Positions 1 to 12,998 of a stretch of DNA of 64,000 nucleotides are shown here, piece after piece. This DNA comes from Epiperipatus broadwayi (lineage: Eukaryota > Onychophora > Udeonychophora > Euonychophora > Peripatidae): the NCBI GenBank assembly GCA_028023455.1, contig JAQFVV010000017.1, positions 3,147,501 to 3,211,500 on the forward strand. The letters run 5' to 3'. The stretch's first letter is position 1; each line of letters starts with the position of its first letter. The position numbers and the translations under genes are program-made. A model generated the notes under the pieces. It was not told the DNA's origin. It searched no databases and was given only the letters and a program-made list of their open reading frames with translations.

Positions 1-440
1 TAGCACTCTATGACTTCAAACTTGCATATATAAAGCCTGGAAAACAAATCAATTATGCTGATGCTTTATTGAGAATGCCAGATATGTGAGAGAATGAGTC
101 ACAGAACATTGAAATAAACTTCCATCAATCAAAATTACTAAACAGTACAGTCATGATCATGTGGATTAAAGATGACACTGGATACCAATTAGTTAAAAGA
201 TGGATTAAAGAAGGATGATCCCCAAGACAACCAAATTGCATTGCCTAACCAATATGGAATGCACACAAGTGTATTCATGTATAACACATTCATTTTAACA
301 ACATACCATGTGTTGATTCGGGAAGAAGGAAGGAAAAATGCATTGATTTTGCTATATAAAGGACATTCTGGAATTATCAGAACAAAGGGTTTAGTTAAGT
401 TGTATACATGGTGTCTGGGTATGAACAAGGACATTGAATA
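1..440 (+). pseudogene. Ty3/gypsy pol fragment: end of RNase H to integrase zinc-binding head
   Basis: Broken remnant of an LTR-retrotransposon pol gene entering from the left edge. The first 90 bases encode YDFKLAYIKPGKQ then INYADALLRMP, which matches the end of the Ty3/gypsy RNase H domain (family form: YDF-x-Y-x-PGK-x-N-x-ADALSR-x-P). About 250 bases later, in another frame, come GHSGIIRTKGLVKLY and CLGMNKDIE, the histidine and cysteine half of the integrase HHCC zinc-binding domain. The two parts are separated by stops and at least one frameshift, so no protein is made. No LTR or integrase core is seen before the RTE fragment that begins near 469. Family known, clade not determined. Confidence 0.8.
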
Positions 441-468
441 AACAGTAATGTTCAATATATTTTTTTAG

Positions 469-1027
469 AAAAAGAAATGGAAATGATAATGTATGAGAAG
501 TTAACAACTAAAAATACTTCAGTTAAATTAATAGATGAAAACATAATAGATGAAATTAATCATAAACTTACATTTGGATGAAATGCTTATGGTAGAAATA
601 TTAAAAGGAAATATGTCTATGTGTTTGAAGAGAATGATTTTTAATAAATGTGTTTGACCAGGTCTTACTTATGGATCTGACATTTGGACACTTAACTGAA
701 GAGTAGTACAGTGTGGAGAGATGAATGTTAGGAATAGCAAATAGAGATCAGAAATGAAATACATGAGTGAGAGAACAAACAAGTATTACTGACATCATTT
801 GAAAAAATTAAAAAGCCAAAATGGAGCTGGGTTAAACATATTACTAAAGAAGATGATAATTGACAAACAATTGCAGTCTTAAACTGGATTCAAAAATATG
901 GTAAAAGACCTAGCAAGAAACCCCATGTAAGATTAAACAATAAATTTGCTGAAATGATATAGGGAAGAAATACTAAAGATTATAGAAACTGGATTAAACT
1001 TAAAGAGACTTTCACTCTAAAGTAAAT
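469..1027 (+). pseudogene. RTE-type LINE, decayed 3' part
   Basis: Copy of the C-terminal region of an RTE-clade endonuclease/reverse transcriptase. Recognisable pieces are LINHKLTFG near 550-580, GLTYGSDIWTL near 660-695, REQTSITDII near 770-800, and KWSWVKHITKEDDN near 820-860, followed by a basic tail. These line up with the copies at 2380-3010 and 63545-64000. Many stops and indels interrupt it. It starts where the upstream gypsy fragment ends, so it is either a 5'-truncated insertion or was joined by deletion. The tail near 1020-1070 is rich in GATGGTGATGA-like triplets, usual for RTE 3' ends. Confidence 0.75.
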
Positions 1028-1480
1028 TAATAATGCTTAAAAATGATGGTGATGAATCAAAAATTAGATACAAATAATAATTTTATTTAGTTTACATACT
1101 TTTTTTTGCTTTACCAAAATCTATTTTTAAATATTGTTGCATGCTACATATCAGCTGATTTGAAGACAAGTTTCAACTTTCAATTTAACTATGCCTTTAA
1201 TTAAAAAACTTTATTGCATTCTATGCCAAGTTAAAATTTTTGTAAGTTGCTGCTACAAAAAACAAAAAAAAAAAAAACAATTTAAAAACAAAATAGAAAA
1301 ATGACTCATGAGTTAGTGTGATACTTTTTGGTATTTTCTTAAATGTATTTTAATTTAAATACTTGTAGAAATGACATCATGAAATGTGTAGAAGAGTTCT
1401 ATTATATTATATAATAATAAAAAACAGGGAAAAGTACTTCCTACAATTCTTATATCTTCTGAATTGCTTAGGATTTTAAA
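1028..1480. other. AT-rich spacer between two RTE fragments
   Basis: About 450 bases with no reading frame, RNA-like motif or paired repeat that I can support. It holds a 16-base A-rich run near 1258-1280. Confidence 0.5.
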
Positions 1481-3020
1481 TGAAGAAGTATGCAATTAAA
1501 TTTATAAAAAAGGAAAAAGCTCTAGGCACTGATGGAATTATAATTGATATCTTAAAAGAAGCAAATGAAAAAATAGAAATTTTTTGGGGCAAAATTATAT
1601 ACCAAATGTCTAAATGATAAAGTCACATGATTGAAAGAATGCAATATTAATATTTTAAAAAGGTGATAAAAACGATATTAAAAATTACAGACCTATTACT
1701 TTTTTATCAATTTTATACAAAATTTTTACCAAGATAATTACAACTCGCCTACAGACAACATTGGATTTCAACAAACTAAACTAACCAGCTGGATTTAAAA
1801 GTGGTCTTAGTCTAGTAGATCATATCCAAGTATTGAAAGAAGTTTGGACCAATGAATATGTGTTGTCATTATGTTTTGGATTTGTAGATTATAAAAAGGG
1901 TTGAATCTATAAACATTTCTTCAGTGATTAAAGCATTGGATCATCAAGGTATAGACCCAGGATATTGTCATATTGTGAAGAATATTTATGAAATTGGAAC
2001 AGCAATTATTAGATTACATAGTTATATTAAAAAGATTAACATTGAGTTGAGTAAATGACAGAGTGACTCCATATCTCTAAAACTTTTACAACAATTTTGC
2101 AATAAGTATTTTGTAGATTAAAATGAAAAGGTAACAGGAAAAAAAATAAATGGAGATTATTTATGTCAGTTAGATTTTGCAGATGATATAGTTATTGTTT
2201 TTTTTTTGTGTTTTTTTTTTTTTTGCAAATACTACTTTGGAGCTTCGGGAAATGTTGCAAGAGTTATCAGATGAAAATAAGGGAGTAAGATTAAAGGAAA
2301 ACATTAAAAAGACTAAAGTAATGTTCAATGGATTTTCTCAAAAAATAAAAATAAAGATTGATAATACTTTAGTTAAATTATTACTGTAGATGGAAACATA
2401 ATGGATGAAATTAATTATGGAATAAAACTTGGTTGGAGTGCTTTTGGTAGAAATAACTTAATATTAAAAGGAAATATGCCTATGTGTTTAAAAAGGAAGG
2501 TTTTTAATAAATGGGTTTTACGAGTTCTTACTTATGGATCTGAAACTTGGACACTTAATAGAAGAACAATATAGAGACTTCATATTACTCAAAAAAGTAT
2601 GGAGAGATGCATATTAGGTGTAACAAGAAGAGATTAAAATGAAATACATGGTTAAGAGAACAAACAGGTGTTACTGATATCTTTGAAAAAATTAAAAAAC
2701 TAGGGTTGGGCAGAACATATTTTTAGAAAAAACGATAATAAATGAACAGATGAAATCTTAAACTGGATTCTAAAAGAGACCACATGTGAGATGGATGGAT
2801 GAAATAAGAAAGTGTTCAGGAAATGTGGAGAAAAAAAGCTAGAGATTAGAGAAGATGGGTAGAACTTGAAATGGACAGCTGAAATCTTAAACTAGATTCT
2901 AAAAGAGACCACATGTAAGATGAATGGATGAAATAAAAAAGTGTTCAGGAAATGTGGAGAAAAGAAGCTAGAGATCAGAGATGATGGGTAGAACTTGGAG
3001 AGATCTTCATTCTGCAGTAG
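1481..3020 (+). pseudogene. RTE-type LINE copy: reverse transcriptase and C-terminal tail, broken
   Basis: Longer remnant of the same RTE LINE. Reverse-transcriptase pieces occur in order: KALGTDGI near 1520-1540, then NYRPIT and a KIITTRLQ block near 1685-1760, then the catalytic FADD box at 2176-2187. A T-rich expansion at about 2200-2224 follows FADD. The C-terminal domain runs from about 2385 (GNIMDEINYGIKLGWSAFG) through YGSETWTL to SMERCILGVTRRD near 2600-2635. The ending MDEIRKCSGN plus a W-x-R-K-x-RD block is the usual RTE finish. Stops and frameshifts throughout make it inactive. No endonuclease domain is recognisable upstream. Confidence 0.85.
2756..2998 (+). repeat. 130-bp tandem duplication inside the RTE tail
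   Basis: The block beginning CTTAAACTGGATTC and ending GATGGGTAGAACTTG at 2756-2870 is repeated at 2886-2998 with about ten differences. It duplicates the codons for the last part of the RTE open reading frame. The differences between the halves show that the duplication is not recent. Confidence 0.8.
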
Positions 3021-3024
3021 ACTG

Positions 3025-3744
3025 ATAATGGTTGAAAATTATGATAATGACGATATTGATTGTTTTACCTGCACTAAGTTTGTTCCTTCATTTTAAGACA
3101 TATACTCAAAGTTAAATAAAGTTTATTATATATGTAACATCAAATTCAGGATGGAAAGTTGTCAAAATATGGAAAGTCAGATCAATTATATTCACTTTTT
3201 ACTATATATATAAAATATAATGAGAGGGATAAATTCTGTTTAAATGTGTTATCATATTTAATGCAATGCCCACTGATATCAAATCAGTTTGTAATCTAAT
3301 TTACAAAGGCAAACTTAATTGCTCTCATTTTATAACATTGTAAACAAACAATAAATTATTATTCATATATAGTTAAATTAAGCAGTACTAAACAATATGA
3401 AATATAGTTGGAGAAATTATATCCTAACATTAACACACCATTTCTTTTAATATTATATCCACTTGTGACAAAGCTTTCAAATTGTATTCACTTGTTGTAT
3501 TTGATAATTTTTGTGTTGAGATGTTGTATTAAGTATGACAGGGCATTTAATTAGAAGTTAATCTCACCAATTATAATATTTAGTGTTGTTTATTTTAAAC
3601 TGGTTGCCTTGACAACAGTTTGAGATTCTTGATTATCTATTATATTGGGATTGTCCAAGTGTTGACTAGTTTCTAATGATTATATATATATAATGCATGA
3701 CATAATATTCAATAATAAATCATTACATTTTGATTTATAAGTGT
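3025..3744. other. AT-rich intergenic DNA
   Basis: No coding frame or structured repeat that I can support. Short (TA)n runs occur near 3205 and 3682. Confidence 0.4.
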
Positions 3745-4010
3745 CAAGCTTATTCCATCCACAATTTTGACATTATCCATTCTAGATAAATATAGTAATG
3801 ATTAACGCTAATCATTTATTAAACTAGAGATTGTCTCTAGTCCAGATATAAGCTTTACATCTCTACTGATGAGTGTTTTCAATATGAAATGCATTTGGGG
3901 AATATTTGTCTTTTATTATAACTTTATTCATGTTTTCAAAAGAATATGTAGAGGTCATTTAATATATTTATAAAAGAATATTACACACGAGAAAGAGACA
4001 ATCAAATAAA
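3745..4010 (+). repeat. Dispersed repeat family D, copy 1
   Basis: Shares an ordered block with 59805-60140: TCCATCCACAATTTTGA, then a GATTAACGCTAATCATTTATT-like stretch, then AGATTGTCTCTAGTCCAGATATAA. In this copy a hammerhead-like fold (3861-3900) follows. The outer part, with 'tttattaaactagagatt', also resembles the arm ends of the foldbacks at 46776-47400 and 50720-50965, so these families may be related. Element ends are not defined. Confidence 0.6.
3861..3900 (+). ncRNA. Hammerhead ribozyme-like motif (intact core)
   Basis: Parts in order: helix I strand CTCTA, core CTGATGA (3866-3872), helix II hairpin GTGTT-TTC-AATAT, GAAA (3886-3889), helix III ATGCAT (palindromic), cleavage-position base T, helix I strand TGGGG. 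Helix I pairs at all five positions, two of them G-T. The invariant core bases of the hammerhead family are all present. Helix III is too short for a stable hairpin in a monomer, as in the minimal-helix-III hammerheads of Penelope-like elements that act as dimers. Folded by eye; no activity is claimed. Confidence 0.55.
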
Positions 4011-5569
4011 TTCATGTATATGTTTAATTAAAAAATTATACGTATTAATCTTCAACTGAAGTTTAAAGTTTATATCTGGACTAAAGACAATCTTATTTTT
4101 ATAAAATGATAGAATAATTTTCTTTACAATTTTCTTAAACAAACAAAGATACATGGGTTTACTGCTTGTAAATTCATAAAAAGTTCAAGCACAGACATGG
4201 GAGTGCGCTAAAATAGATTGTGGAACCTTATTATTCCCAAATGGGCACTCTGTCAATTACACTAAATTGCGCAGGGTATTTGTTTAAATTATTTTAACTA
4301 ACGTGAACATAACAGAAATTATATTCGTATTTACACTGTAAATCCATCCTTTCAATACATATTTCAATTCACGTAGTTTAAATCTTATCATAATGTATTC
4401 CATTAAATAAGAAACTGAGGAAACAGTACTTTAAGGAAAACCCACCTTGATTCATATTTTATTTCACACGTATATATATATTGTAATTATACAAATTTAT
4501 CTATTAATACATTCTCTCTAAATCCCAAAGATATCAAGTTTATTTAAAGCGTATGTTAATTTAAGAATTTGTAAGTTAAATCTCATATTAAATAGTGAGA
4601 ATAAGTGACTAAATCCAAACCTTCAAATTAAATAAAATGTTTCCTGATGATTTAATTAATATAGCAACACAAATAGCAACTCGTGGTTGTACATGTACAG
4701 AGAAATGACTCAGCTGTAGTGACTTAACGCGTAATGATATGTAGGAGTGAGATGAAAATAAGGCTATTTGTTTTAAAAGTAAAATTTTATAAAATTATGT
4801 GTATGTTGAATGTGAAAATTTTATATAAAAAAAAAGGTGAATCTAAATCTGCAAAAGTTAAATACAAAGGTATGAAATAAGAAATTTGCATGCAAGTTTA
4901 GAAAAGTTGGACCAAATTTTTTCAATGAAATTATAAAAACGTTTTTGTTTGAATTATGAGTATGGAGAGAGGAGGGGTCCTTTTTATTTGTAATTAATGA
5001 AAAAAAAAGAAACGCCAATCAGAAAACAACTAAGTAATCTTAATGGACGTAGTATAATAATTATACTTTAATCTTGACGTAGTGAAATTGATTTAATTAA
5101 AGCTAAAATTGGGAACAAGCAATAATTAATAGTACAGACAAACAACAACCGACCACCGTATGGCTTTTGAGCTGGGAAAAAAACACTTTGATCAGACATC
5201 AGAAAAAATATATAAGTTAATTAAAAATATTTAGATGATATATATAAATGATTAAGAATACAAGCAAATGTCTGAAAATAATTAAAACTAAAATCATTGG
5301 TCAGAGACAGAGATTAATTCAATACCACCCAGTAAAAAAAACAAACAGACGACACTGTCGCAATAGCGTCTTACAAAAACTACCCATATAAAGATCTAAC
5401 GCAGTACAACGTTTCTTCATACAATAGTTACGACAGTGGTTTAACTATAATTTGTAGAATTATGTCATTTCTAGTTATGATGGAAAACTTGTACAATTAC
5501 GATAACTTATAATATAATGTGTGTGTGGACAATAAAAGTATGCTGCTTTTCACATTACTCATGGAATTT
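4011..5569. other. AT-rich intergenic DNA
   Basis: About 1.5 kb with no supported coding frame. The 65-codon minus-strand frame at 4821-5018 is low-complexity (Phe, Leu, Asn) and looks like chance. No paired arms or tRNA-like boxes were seen. Confidence 0.4.
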
Positions 5570-5735
5570 CTCTAAAACAGAAATTCTCAAACTTTCAACA
5601 CCTGTCTACCTCTTTAATAATTTTCTTAATGCTAAGTACCCCTTGTCAAAAAAATTGCATATACTTTGAATATAATAATATATATATATTTTTAGTATAT
5701 ATATAAAATCATAATAAACGGAAAACAATGTATTC

Positions 5736-5834
5736 ATGTTAGCCGAGAGGTCATCGCAGCCGCCTTGCAAGCAAGTAGTTGTTTGCAGATGGTTGTGGGT
5801 TCGCGTCCCAGCCGATGCTATGACATATGAAAAA
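5736..5834 (+). mobile_element. tRNA-derived short SINE, family 1 (subfamily b), nested in hAT
   Basis: The A-box region TTAGCCGAGAGGTCATCGC, an anticodon-like loop CTTGCAA, the B-box region GGGTTCGCGTCCC, the acceptor-like end GATGCTATGACA and an A-rich tail are all present. It matches the copy at 14526-14637 closely on the opposite strand. It sits inside the hAT element, so it inserted after the transposon. Confidence 0.8.
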
Positions 5835-5929
5835 TGTATATATAACTAAAAGTTATATTATAAATAAAATTTATTAAGGTCAATAAAAAGGATGAAATTG
5901 TTTATGTTGAGATGACAGATTATCATAAT

Positions 5930-7745
<1,816 letters not shown>

Positions 7746-8152
7746 TCTTAAATGTTAGGGATAAAAATTATATTTTGTAAAAATAATCAAAATCAATCGA
7801 CTTACTAAAAAACATAACAAACCTTTCCAGTAACAAAATCATATGAAAGCTAAAAATATGTATGCACACACTGTAAACGTTCAATGTGTATGTGAATGAG
7901 TAGTGTATGTAACACTGTGAATATGCAGAATCAAAGTGCTTGTCAAGGTTATGGCAATGCATACAAAACTACACATACACAATACTAATAAGTAAAAAAG
8001 TTTTTTATTATTTTTATATGCTTGTAATAAAAACAGTAAACTGCTTGTTGCACCAGATGCAGTAAATGTTCAGTGCTGCATGTAATCCCACTAAGCTCTT
8101 TGTGTACCCCCAAGGGTCCATGTACCCCACGTTGGGAAACACTGCTCTAAAG

Positions 8153-9391
8153 GAATAGATGTCATGTCTCATATGAAGATAAAGCATTTGTAAAAATTAG
8201 TCTACTGTCTGTTCATGTTTGATTTATATTTCTATTGTTCAAATGATGCCCAACTTACTGATATGCACAAGTGCACTCCTAGTAGAATTTAAAAAATCAT
8301 TGGGTTTGAGATTACTCCTGATTGTATTTGGAGAGAAGCCAATGGACATAGTATATAGAGATGAGATTGCTATAAGAGGCAAAATATGTAGTTTAGAAAA
8401 GATATCTGGATCTGCAAGCTTACTTATTTATAAAATCCACAGAAGTTTTATCAGATACACATATATCATAGTTTGATCTAAATACTGAATTTTAATACTT
8501 TTTTTAAAAAAAAATCTTATTTATTTTGTTATAATGTCATATTATTACTATCTATTTTAAAATATATGAAAAATGTTAAGTTTTATGGTTATTCAAAAGC
8601 TATTTAGCTATTAATTTAGAAGGGTTATCAATTAAAGCAACACTTCTTTGAATTATAATAAAATGTATGTACATATTTATGTTATTGTTAATGTATATAG
8701 AAAAATTGTCTACATCAGTAACATATGGCATATTGGGTGTTGGCAGAAGGTAGCAGACTCCATAAGGTTTATACTCAAAGAAAATAGAATAAAAGTATTA
8801 GCAATGTATGTTTTGAAGTGAGACATGAAAAATTAATATATCTGTCTAATGACAGGTGGTTAAAAATGAGATTCTACCTCTCTCCTGTTATAGACTGAAT
8901 AAATTTGTATAATTTGTTTGTCAATTTATATGTCAGGAATCTGAAAGTTTTAAGCCCTGATTTTAGTGGAAGGGAGGGGGGATGGAAGGCAATGTTTGCT
9001 TTATATAAGAATAAGCTCTAAGCACAAGAAATTCACTTGTGTTTTTCAAATTCTTGATGCAGGTGAGTGTGTGCAGATTTGAAAATATTTGTGCTCAGTG
9101 CATAATGGAAGGATTATTCCCTTTTCTATTTATTATTATTAATAAGAGCTATAAATAAAGAAGGAATTGCCATTTACAAATAGAAATAGACCCTAATTCA
9201 GATATATTTAGGCAATAAAGTTAAAATCATCCAAGTAGTTATCTATAAAACATTGAATCGAGGCCTGATTATCGACCTTGGAGAGGGAAGTGCATAGAAG
9301 GGGAGAAGAGCATTATTAAATAAAAAAGATAAAAATTAAATGAAAAAAATGAGTAAAACAAAGCAAACAGGATTGAAAGTTGAATTCAAAA
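8153..9391. other. AT-rich intergenic DNA
   Basis: No supported feature. An 85-codon plus frame at 8219-8476 has no recognisable motif. The segment at 8940-9330 is slightly richer in G (short poly-G runs such as GGGAGGGGGG near 8970) but shows no structure that I can name. Confidence 0.4.
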
Positions 9392-9823
9392 ATGCAAATA
9401 GAAGATGTGGAAAGTGATGAAACAAATAGTAAAGACAAAACTGATTCTCCAACTGTAGTACGCAATATAATCAATAAAAGTCAAAAATAACAAAAAGCAG
9501 AAAAGCTGAAGTCACAAGCCATGCAGGAAATTAAGCCACAAATAATAGTAAAATTACTCCATTAATTGGAGAGAAGAATTATAAAATAAATGTGCAAAAG
9601 TAGTCAGTTGATTAAAGAGATAGAACCAAAAGGGTTAAAAAAAGTGAAACAAAGCAATAGAGAAAGTATTAAAACGGAATGGGGAAAAAGTAAAAAAATA
9701 TCAAGCATTCTTTATTTGGGTAAAATGTTTCCAACTGAAGAGAGCAGTAAGAAAGCAAATCTAAAGATTGCTGAAGATATAGTACTTCAGGTAGAACACC
9801 CATTATATTGCAACCAAGAATAA
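9392..9823 (+). pseudogene. Unrecognised coding-like stretch with in-frame stops
   Basis: One frame from ATG at 9392 reads MQIEDVESDETNSKDKTDSP and stays protein-like (Lys, Glu and Ser rich) through SQLIKEIEPKGLKKVKQSN to EDIVLQVEHPLYCNQE at 9823, but about three stops interrupt 9487-9590. The composition suggests a hydrophilic, charged region. It is followed 26 bases later by the open frame at 9850-10308 in another phase, and I infer that both belonged to one gene or retrocopy. I do not recognise the family. It could be an old processed pseudogene, a transposon gag-like protein, or chance in A-rich DNA. Confidence 0.35.
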
Positions 9824-9849
9824 TGAAGAACTGAATTGAAAATTTTTAA

Positions 9850-10308
9850 TATCAAAATTCAAGAAGGGATTGTATCCAATTAAAGATATTGGAATTAGAA
9901 GAGGATTATCCATGTCAATTATGGGCAAAAGCAGTGACTGGAAAAATTATTCCTGTAAAAATCGAGTCAAATGTGACTATAAAATATGAGCTAAACTTTG
10001 TAAGACAAGGAACTCTGATAATTCTACAATGTTTAATTATTGCCAATGAGCAATTGAAAACTAACAAAACATTCTCAGTCTCAGAATACTGCATTGAAAA
10101 AGGGTTTATTGTTTATTTATGCTGCAACCCAGAACTGGAGTGCAACTATATTAAAAAAGATTTGACTGTAGGATTAAATCCAATAATAGAACAAAAAGAA
10201 ACATGGAATTTTCAGATCACCCTCATAAATCTAGGAAAAAGATTTGGAATAAAAGATGTAAAAATAATAGTTGTAAGAAAGATATCAGGTCTAACAAAAT
10301 TGCTTTGA
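9850..10308 (+). CDS. Unrecognised 153-codon open frame
   Basis: Open from 9850 (after a TAA) to TGA at 10306-10308, long for such AT-rich DNA. No ATG precedes the body, so it is an internal fragment or an exon. It reads LELEEDYPCQLWAKAV near codon 14 onward. The middle alternates hydrophobic and polar residues (IKYELNFV, LIILQCLII, FIVYLCC, WNFQITLINLG), which suggests a beta-rich fold, and it has several Cys (CQLW, YCIEK, LCCNPELECNY). An AATAAA lies at about 10390. The product is not recognised. A dUTPase-like ending was considered and rejected as too weak. It could be host exon, retrocopy or transposon protein. Confidence 0.35.
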   Translation, partial: YQNSRRDCIQLKILELEEDYPCQLWAKAVTGKIIPVKIESNVTIKYELNFVRQGTLIILQCLIIANEQLKTNKTFSVSEYCIEKGFIVYLCCNPELECNYIKKDLTVGLNPIIEQKETWNFQITLINLGKRFGIKDVKIIVVRKISGLTKLL

Positions 10309-10842
10309 TAATTAACATTTTCCTGCAAGTTCAATTCATGCCTAAAACATCAGTGTCAAGTTGAAACCAAAGTTTATATAACCTTTACAATAAAGTGTGT
10401 GTTTAGGATGTGTGGTTTTCTACAGACTTTGTTTTTCAATCATAGATTATGAGAATGGATAATACTCTAAGTAAAAAATTGCTTTGCATAGAAAAAAAAA
10501 TTACAGACTAGTTTTGGAAAACTGTGACAACTTGTTATGGAATATGCACACCATAGGAAAATAATGTAAACAATAAACTGTATAATAAGAAATATTCAAA
10601 AATATTATATCATAAATATTGACTTCAAGGATAAAGTTTACTTTATGATCTTCTTTCAAATGGAATTAAAACTTTTGTCAGGTGAAGTTTAAAGGAGAGA
10701 AAAAAAGAATAATTGTAATGATATAACCATGATGATTTGGGAAATGAAAGTAAATAATATCATTGTGCACTTTTTAATGCATGTTTTAAATTTTGTAGCT
10801 ATGCATACATATTTATCAAAAGGTCTTTGTGCAGTGGAAATT
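10309..10842. other. AT-rich intergenic DNA
   Basis: Contains a possible polyadenylation signal AATAAA near 10390. No other supported feature. Confidence 0.4.
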
Positions 10843-10905
10843 GCAAAGGTAGGGACCTCTACAGGTCTTAACCACAAGCTTATGCATTGGAAGAAAAGAG
10901 GAGAA
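10843..10905 (+). repeat. 63-bp shared block, copy 1 (near-identical to 59674-59736)
   Basis: Runs from GCAAAGGTAGGGACCTCTAC to GCATTGGAAGAAAAGAGGAG. It differs from the copy 49 kb away at only about four or five positions, whereas the bases on both sides are unrelated. It contains the small hairpin GACCT-CTAC-AGGTC. On the minus strand GTGGTTAAGACC has the look of a tRNA A-box, but no good B-box follows. Nature unknown: a conserved core of a SINE, or a fragment of a larger recent repeat. Confidence 0.6.
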
Positions 10906-11615
10906 CCCTTCTTTACTTCAACCTACTTTCTATATAAATAGATGAAGCTGAAACAGTTAGATCTGAGAATGTGAAGCTATTCAATTCTTCACTGATTAAG
11001 TCCACAATTCCTATTATATATTAGTACTCACAAAATCTTTCAATTTACAATGAGTCAATGGAAAGATCTTATAGTTAGAAATCTATTGCCTTAGTAAATA
11101 TTACTTATGTAATCAATGTGCATTAAATAAATTTATAATTACAAAAAGTCTTTGTAAATTTCACTTAAAGATATTACTTCAGTATCTGTGTACCAATTAT
11201 AGAATTCCTAGCATCATTATAAAAACTTGTTCAGTTGGCTATATAAGTGACAGTGAGACCCAATGTAAGCTACAGTCTAGTTAAAAGGTTCCTGAATTTG
11301 AACCTAAATTATGTATTTGTGTATGCATTGCAATATTGAAACATGATTTTATTTTAGACAGAGCACCTTTAGAAATGAATGATGTCATGATTATATGTAT
11401 AATCAACCAATGGTTTGGAGTGAATACTGCTATCTAACCCTTTTCTTGTACCTATGGAATGTGAATTTAATAAAAAAAAAACAATAATCGCTTGCCACAT
11501 CCACAATTAGAACCATGACATAAAACAAATGTGTTTAGACGATATTTGTTGCCAGTAAAATATCTTTAAAAGAGCACATATTTAAAATACTACTCTTATA
11601 TATAAACAAAACAAA
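10906..11615. other. AT-rich intergenic DNA upstream of the Penelope-like fragment
   Basis: I looked for reverse-transcriptase motifs of a Penelope-like element here and could not find any. No supported feature. Confidence 0.4.
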
Positions 11616-12071
11616 ATGGCAAACTTGCACAACAACCAGAAGACTCATCGGCCAATCTTTAGACATTTTATAATTTCCATCTTCAAAAGAAACAACTATA
11701 AAGTAGTGAATAATTCTAAAAATATTATATCTGTCAAGCAGAAAAATGCTGTTGGGTATCAAATTTTTTGTGGATGTATGTCATCATATATAGGTGAATC
11801 GAAGTGCAGTATTGAAAAAAGATTAAAGGAGTATGAATTGTTAATCAAGCAAGTGAAAAGTGAAAGTAGTAATGATTTAATGACTGTTTCAGTTTTCTTG
11901 GATCTTGAAAGGACATGTAAATACAAATTTAAGTGTGATATTGAAAATGTTAAGATTCTTCATGAAAAGAGAAACCATAAAAGAAAAATTAAGAAGACAA
12001 TTTTAATAAATAGAAATAAAATTAATATAATTAATAGACAAGCTGCTAACATTAAAATGCAGAATTCATAA
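11616..12071 (+). pseudogene. Penelope-like element: GIY-YIG endonuclease fragment
   Basis: A 151-codon open frame whose middle is a GIY-YIG nuclease domain. AVGYQIFCGCMSSYIGES holds the YIG half of the motif, and a catalytic-type Arg follows in SIEKRLKEYE. Then come VKILHEKRNHKRKI and KTILINRNKINIINRQ, the usual ending of the nuclease fused to Penelope-like reverse transcriptases (family form: I-x-C-x-C-x-x-YIG-E-T-x-R-x-L-x-x-R-x-x-EH). The reverse transcriptase is missing upstream, so this is a 5'-truncated copy. It may keep a frame by chance or be young. It matters because Penelope-like elements are known carriers of hammerhead ribozymes, which recur in this window. Confidence 0.75.
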
Positions 12072-12665
12072 GATTTGAATTGATGACATTTGTTTTCATT
12101 TTTCTTTTTTGAATTTAATGGCCATTAAGAATGGTTAAGGAATTAACCAAAAGTACTTTTGAGAATTGAAAGACTGTATATAATAGTTAATTACCATTAT
12201 ATTTATTATTTTTATTATAATTACAATAGTTTTTTAAGTAACGGATATTATATATATATATATATAGTCATAAACAGATTCTATTTTATTTTAATTTCTT
12301 AATACTTAGTTATGTTGGGAATGAACATTTTATAACTTTCTGAAGAAAAAAAAATTCAACTAAACAAATAATAAAAAATAACTTTTATTAATTTTTTTAA
12401 GCTTATTCAAAAAGCCCATTGGACGCTAAATTCCATTACTTTTTCATTGTGCTTGTAATCATGATGTCATACTGTCTATTTTTCCAATGGCGTTTTCTAG
12501 AAATTCATGATCATAGTTTATTTTTCATAATTTCTTCAAACTAGATCTAATCTTTAATATGCTACTGAGTGAAATAATATTTAATCGATTCCACAATTTG
12601 ATCTTAACAATGTTCATCTAACAAAATAAATGCTCCAATTCTGTATTTGGTTGGGATAAGAAAAG
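12072..12665. other. AT-rich intergenic DNA
   Basis: Holds a (TA)n run at about 12249-12267. No other supported feature. Confidence 0.4.
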
Positions 12666-12998
12666 AATTAAAGCAGCGGTCCCCAACCTTTTTCCACTTA
12701 AGAGCACATTCTATAATACTGGCCAGGTGGCAGGCACTATTTATTTTTTCAATGTAAATTTATAGTTGGATATTGTTAATAATACACATAATGTACAAAA
12801 AAATATTTATTTCAAAAATAAAAATTTAACATTTGATTACAATATAATACAATAATTTATAAGAAATTTTAAAAATTAAATTTATTTGTATCAGATAAAT
12901 ATTTTTTTATCATGTTCGGATAGCGGCAGGCATGCGTAAAATGGTCTGCGGGTGCCATGGTGCTCATGGGCATAGGGTTGGGGACCCCTGAATTAAAG
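12666..12998. mobile_element. Non-autonomous hAT element (317 bp) with perfect 8-bp target duplication
   Basis: The element is 12674-12990, flanked by AATTAAAG on both sides (12666-12673 and 12991-12998). Terminal inverted repeats are CAGCGGTCCCCAACCTTTT at the left and, read inward from the right, CAGGGGTCCCCAACCCTATG, the classic hAT end. The interior has no reading frame and is T/A-rich. Confidence 0.93.

Noticed and set aside
4690-4720. ATGACTCAGC as a regulatory (AP-1-like) site
   Set aside because: A single short motif in gene-free DNA is expected by chance.
9850-10308. dUTPase-like ending (ITLINLGKRFGIKDVKI)
   Set aside because: Only a loose resemblance to one motif, and the diagnostic glycine-rich and aspartate motifs are missing.
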